From assembly GCA_034044135.1 (NCBI GenBank), contig CP139021.1, forward strand, positions 2,867,635 through 2,931,634: a stretch of 64,000 nucleotides of DNA. Reading direction: 5' to 3'. The position numbers and the translations under genes were made by a program. Under the pieces are notes generated by a model. That model saw only the letters and a program-made list of their open reading frames with translations, was not told the origin of the DNA and did not search any database. Positions 63,229 through 64,000 of this stretch are shown piece after piece. This DNA comes from Flammeovirgaceae bacterium SG7u.111 (GTDB lineage: Bacteria; Bacteroidota; Bacteroidia; Cytophagales; Flammeovirgaceae). Numbering within the stretch: the stretch's first letter is position 1; each line of letters opens with the position of its first letter.

Positions 63229-64000
63229 ATGAAACTGAAAAGCTATTTTTTTTCAATACTCGCTATCATAATTATGCAGGTCTCCAACGCACAACTATTG
63301 AAAGTAAATGAAAGCGGTAGGTATTTGGAAGATGAAAACGGTAAAGCCTTTCTTTGGATAGGCGATACGGCTTGGGAGCTGTTCCATAAGCTCAACAGGG
63401 AGGAGGCGGTTGAATACTTGGAAAACAGGGCGGCAAAAGGAGTTTCTGTTATTCAAGCCGTGGTATTGGCTGAGAACAACGGATTGCGAAGTCCAAATGC
63501 TTACGGCGATTTATCACTTCAGAAGTTAGATCCTACAAAGCCCAATGAGAAATACTTTGAACATGTTGATTTTATCATAAACAAAGCCGAAGAATTAGGA
63601 CTTGTGGTTGGGCTGTTGCCTACTTGGGGCGATAAGGTGTATTCTGAAAATCTGGGGGAAGGACCTATCATTTTTAATAAAAAGAATGCTGAAGTTTTTG
63701 GACGGTTTTTAGGAGAAAGGTATAAGCAAAAGCCGATAGTTTGGATATTGGGAGGGGATAGGAACATTGCTAACATGGAAGTACTGGAAATTTGGAGAGC
63801 GATGGCAAAGGGCTTAAAAGAAGGGGACGATGGAAAGCATTTGATCAGTTTTCATCCTAGGGGGATGTCTCATTCCGCTTATTGGCTGCACAATGAACCT
63901 TGGCTCGATTTCAATATGTACCAAAGTGGGCATGTTCAGCATTTCCACCATGTGTATACATTTGCCGAACATTTGAGCTTGCTCCAGCCGAGAAAGCCTT
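63229..64000 (+). CDS. GH140-like (DUF4038) glycoside hydrolase, partial
   Basis: 257 codons are visible; the gene runs off the right edge. Signal peptide MKLKSYFFSILAIIIMQVSNAQ, then LLKVNESGRYLEDENGKAFLWIGDTAWELFHKLNREEAVEYLENRAAKGVSVIQAVVL, the (beta/alpha)8 start of DUF4038/GH140 enzymes. GLLPTWGD, PIVWILGGDRN and LISFHPRGMSHS follow. GH140 includes apiosidases of rhamnogalacturonan II. It may start a carbohydrate locus continuing to the right. Confidence 0.8.
   Translation, partial: MKLKSYFFSILAIIIMQVSNAQLLKVNESGRYLEDENGKAFLWIGDTAWELFHKLNREEAVEYLENRAAKGVSVIQAVVLAENNGLRSPNAYGDLSLQKLDPTKPNEKYFEHVDFIINKAEELGLVVGLLPTWGDKVYSENLGEGPIIFNKKNAEVFGRFLGERYKQKPIVWILGGDRNIANMEVLEIWRAMAKGLKEGDDGKHLISFHPRGMSHSAYWLHNEPWLDFNMYQSGHVQHFHHVYTFAEHLSLLQPRKP

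Overview
The window looks like chromosomal DNA of a marine or carbohydrate-degrading member of the Bacteroidota, most likely Cytophagales. Evidence for this: lipoproteins with short AT-rich signal peptides, a Bacteroidota-type promoter pair (TTG-N20-TAnnTTTG), a single-chain PutA, stand-alone FtsX/MacB-type permeases, a sulfatase fused to a GH78 rhamnosidase, and a GH140-like glycosidase. No genus can be fixed from the sequence alone.

Layout. 1-12.8 kb is mostly housekeeping: an Ntn-hydrolase (cut by the window edge), UspA, a Na+/Ca2+ exchanger, the 23S rRNA methyltransferase RlmF, a short-chain dehydrogenase, a helical protein with a probable effector-associated domain, bifunctional PutA, a K+/H+ antiporter and a SIMPL-domain protein. 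At 12.9-14.3 kb lie a decayed 5' end of a group II intron and a complete IS3-family element with a 4-bp target duplication and a frameshifted transposase. 15-39.8 kb carries a patatin/BamA-like protein plus an adenylate cyclase, the sulfatase-rhamnosidase with rhamnose mutarotase, a degenerate Lnt paralogue, CorA, a PAS-LuxR regulator, a RecB/AddA-type helicase, and an exonuclease plus cNMP/CBS/nucleotidyltransferase pair.

40.0-51.9 kb is the most unusual part. It is visibly AT-rich and holds small, functionally unrelated genes, nearly all on the + strand. Each is followed by a long imperfect hairpin whose two halves carry an outer AAC...GTT core, an asymmetric unpaired stretch, and a conserved inner stem (like GTATAAGTAATAGCGG / CCGCTACTACTCATAC). 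ORFs abut these sites with almost no other spacer. This is the architecture of integron gene cassettes with attC sites. A 3' remnant of a XerC/IntI-like tyrosine recombinase sits at the left end, near-identical 39-bp sequences follow two of the sites, and one site is split by a group II intron on the opposite strand. When the intron is removed in silico the hairpin is restored. This mirrors the known group IIC-attC introns of integrons. I read the region as an integron-like cassette array without an intact integrase, of a site type I cannot assign to a described family.

From 52 kb onward ordinary chromosome resumes: MFS transporter, ThuA-like protein, LolD/MacB-type ABC transporter, ThpR, TraB/GumN protein, bestrophin, AraC regulator, a Rof-like Rho-binding protein, tRNA-Arg(CCG), a DinB-like protein and a GH140-like enzyme cut by the right edge. 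Short dispersed palindromes and a 31-bp repeat family are scattered between genes.
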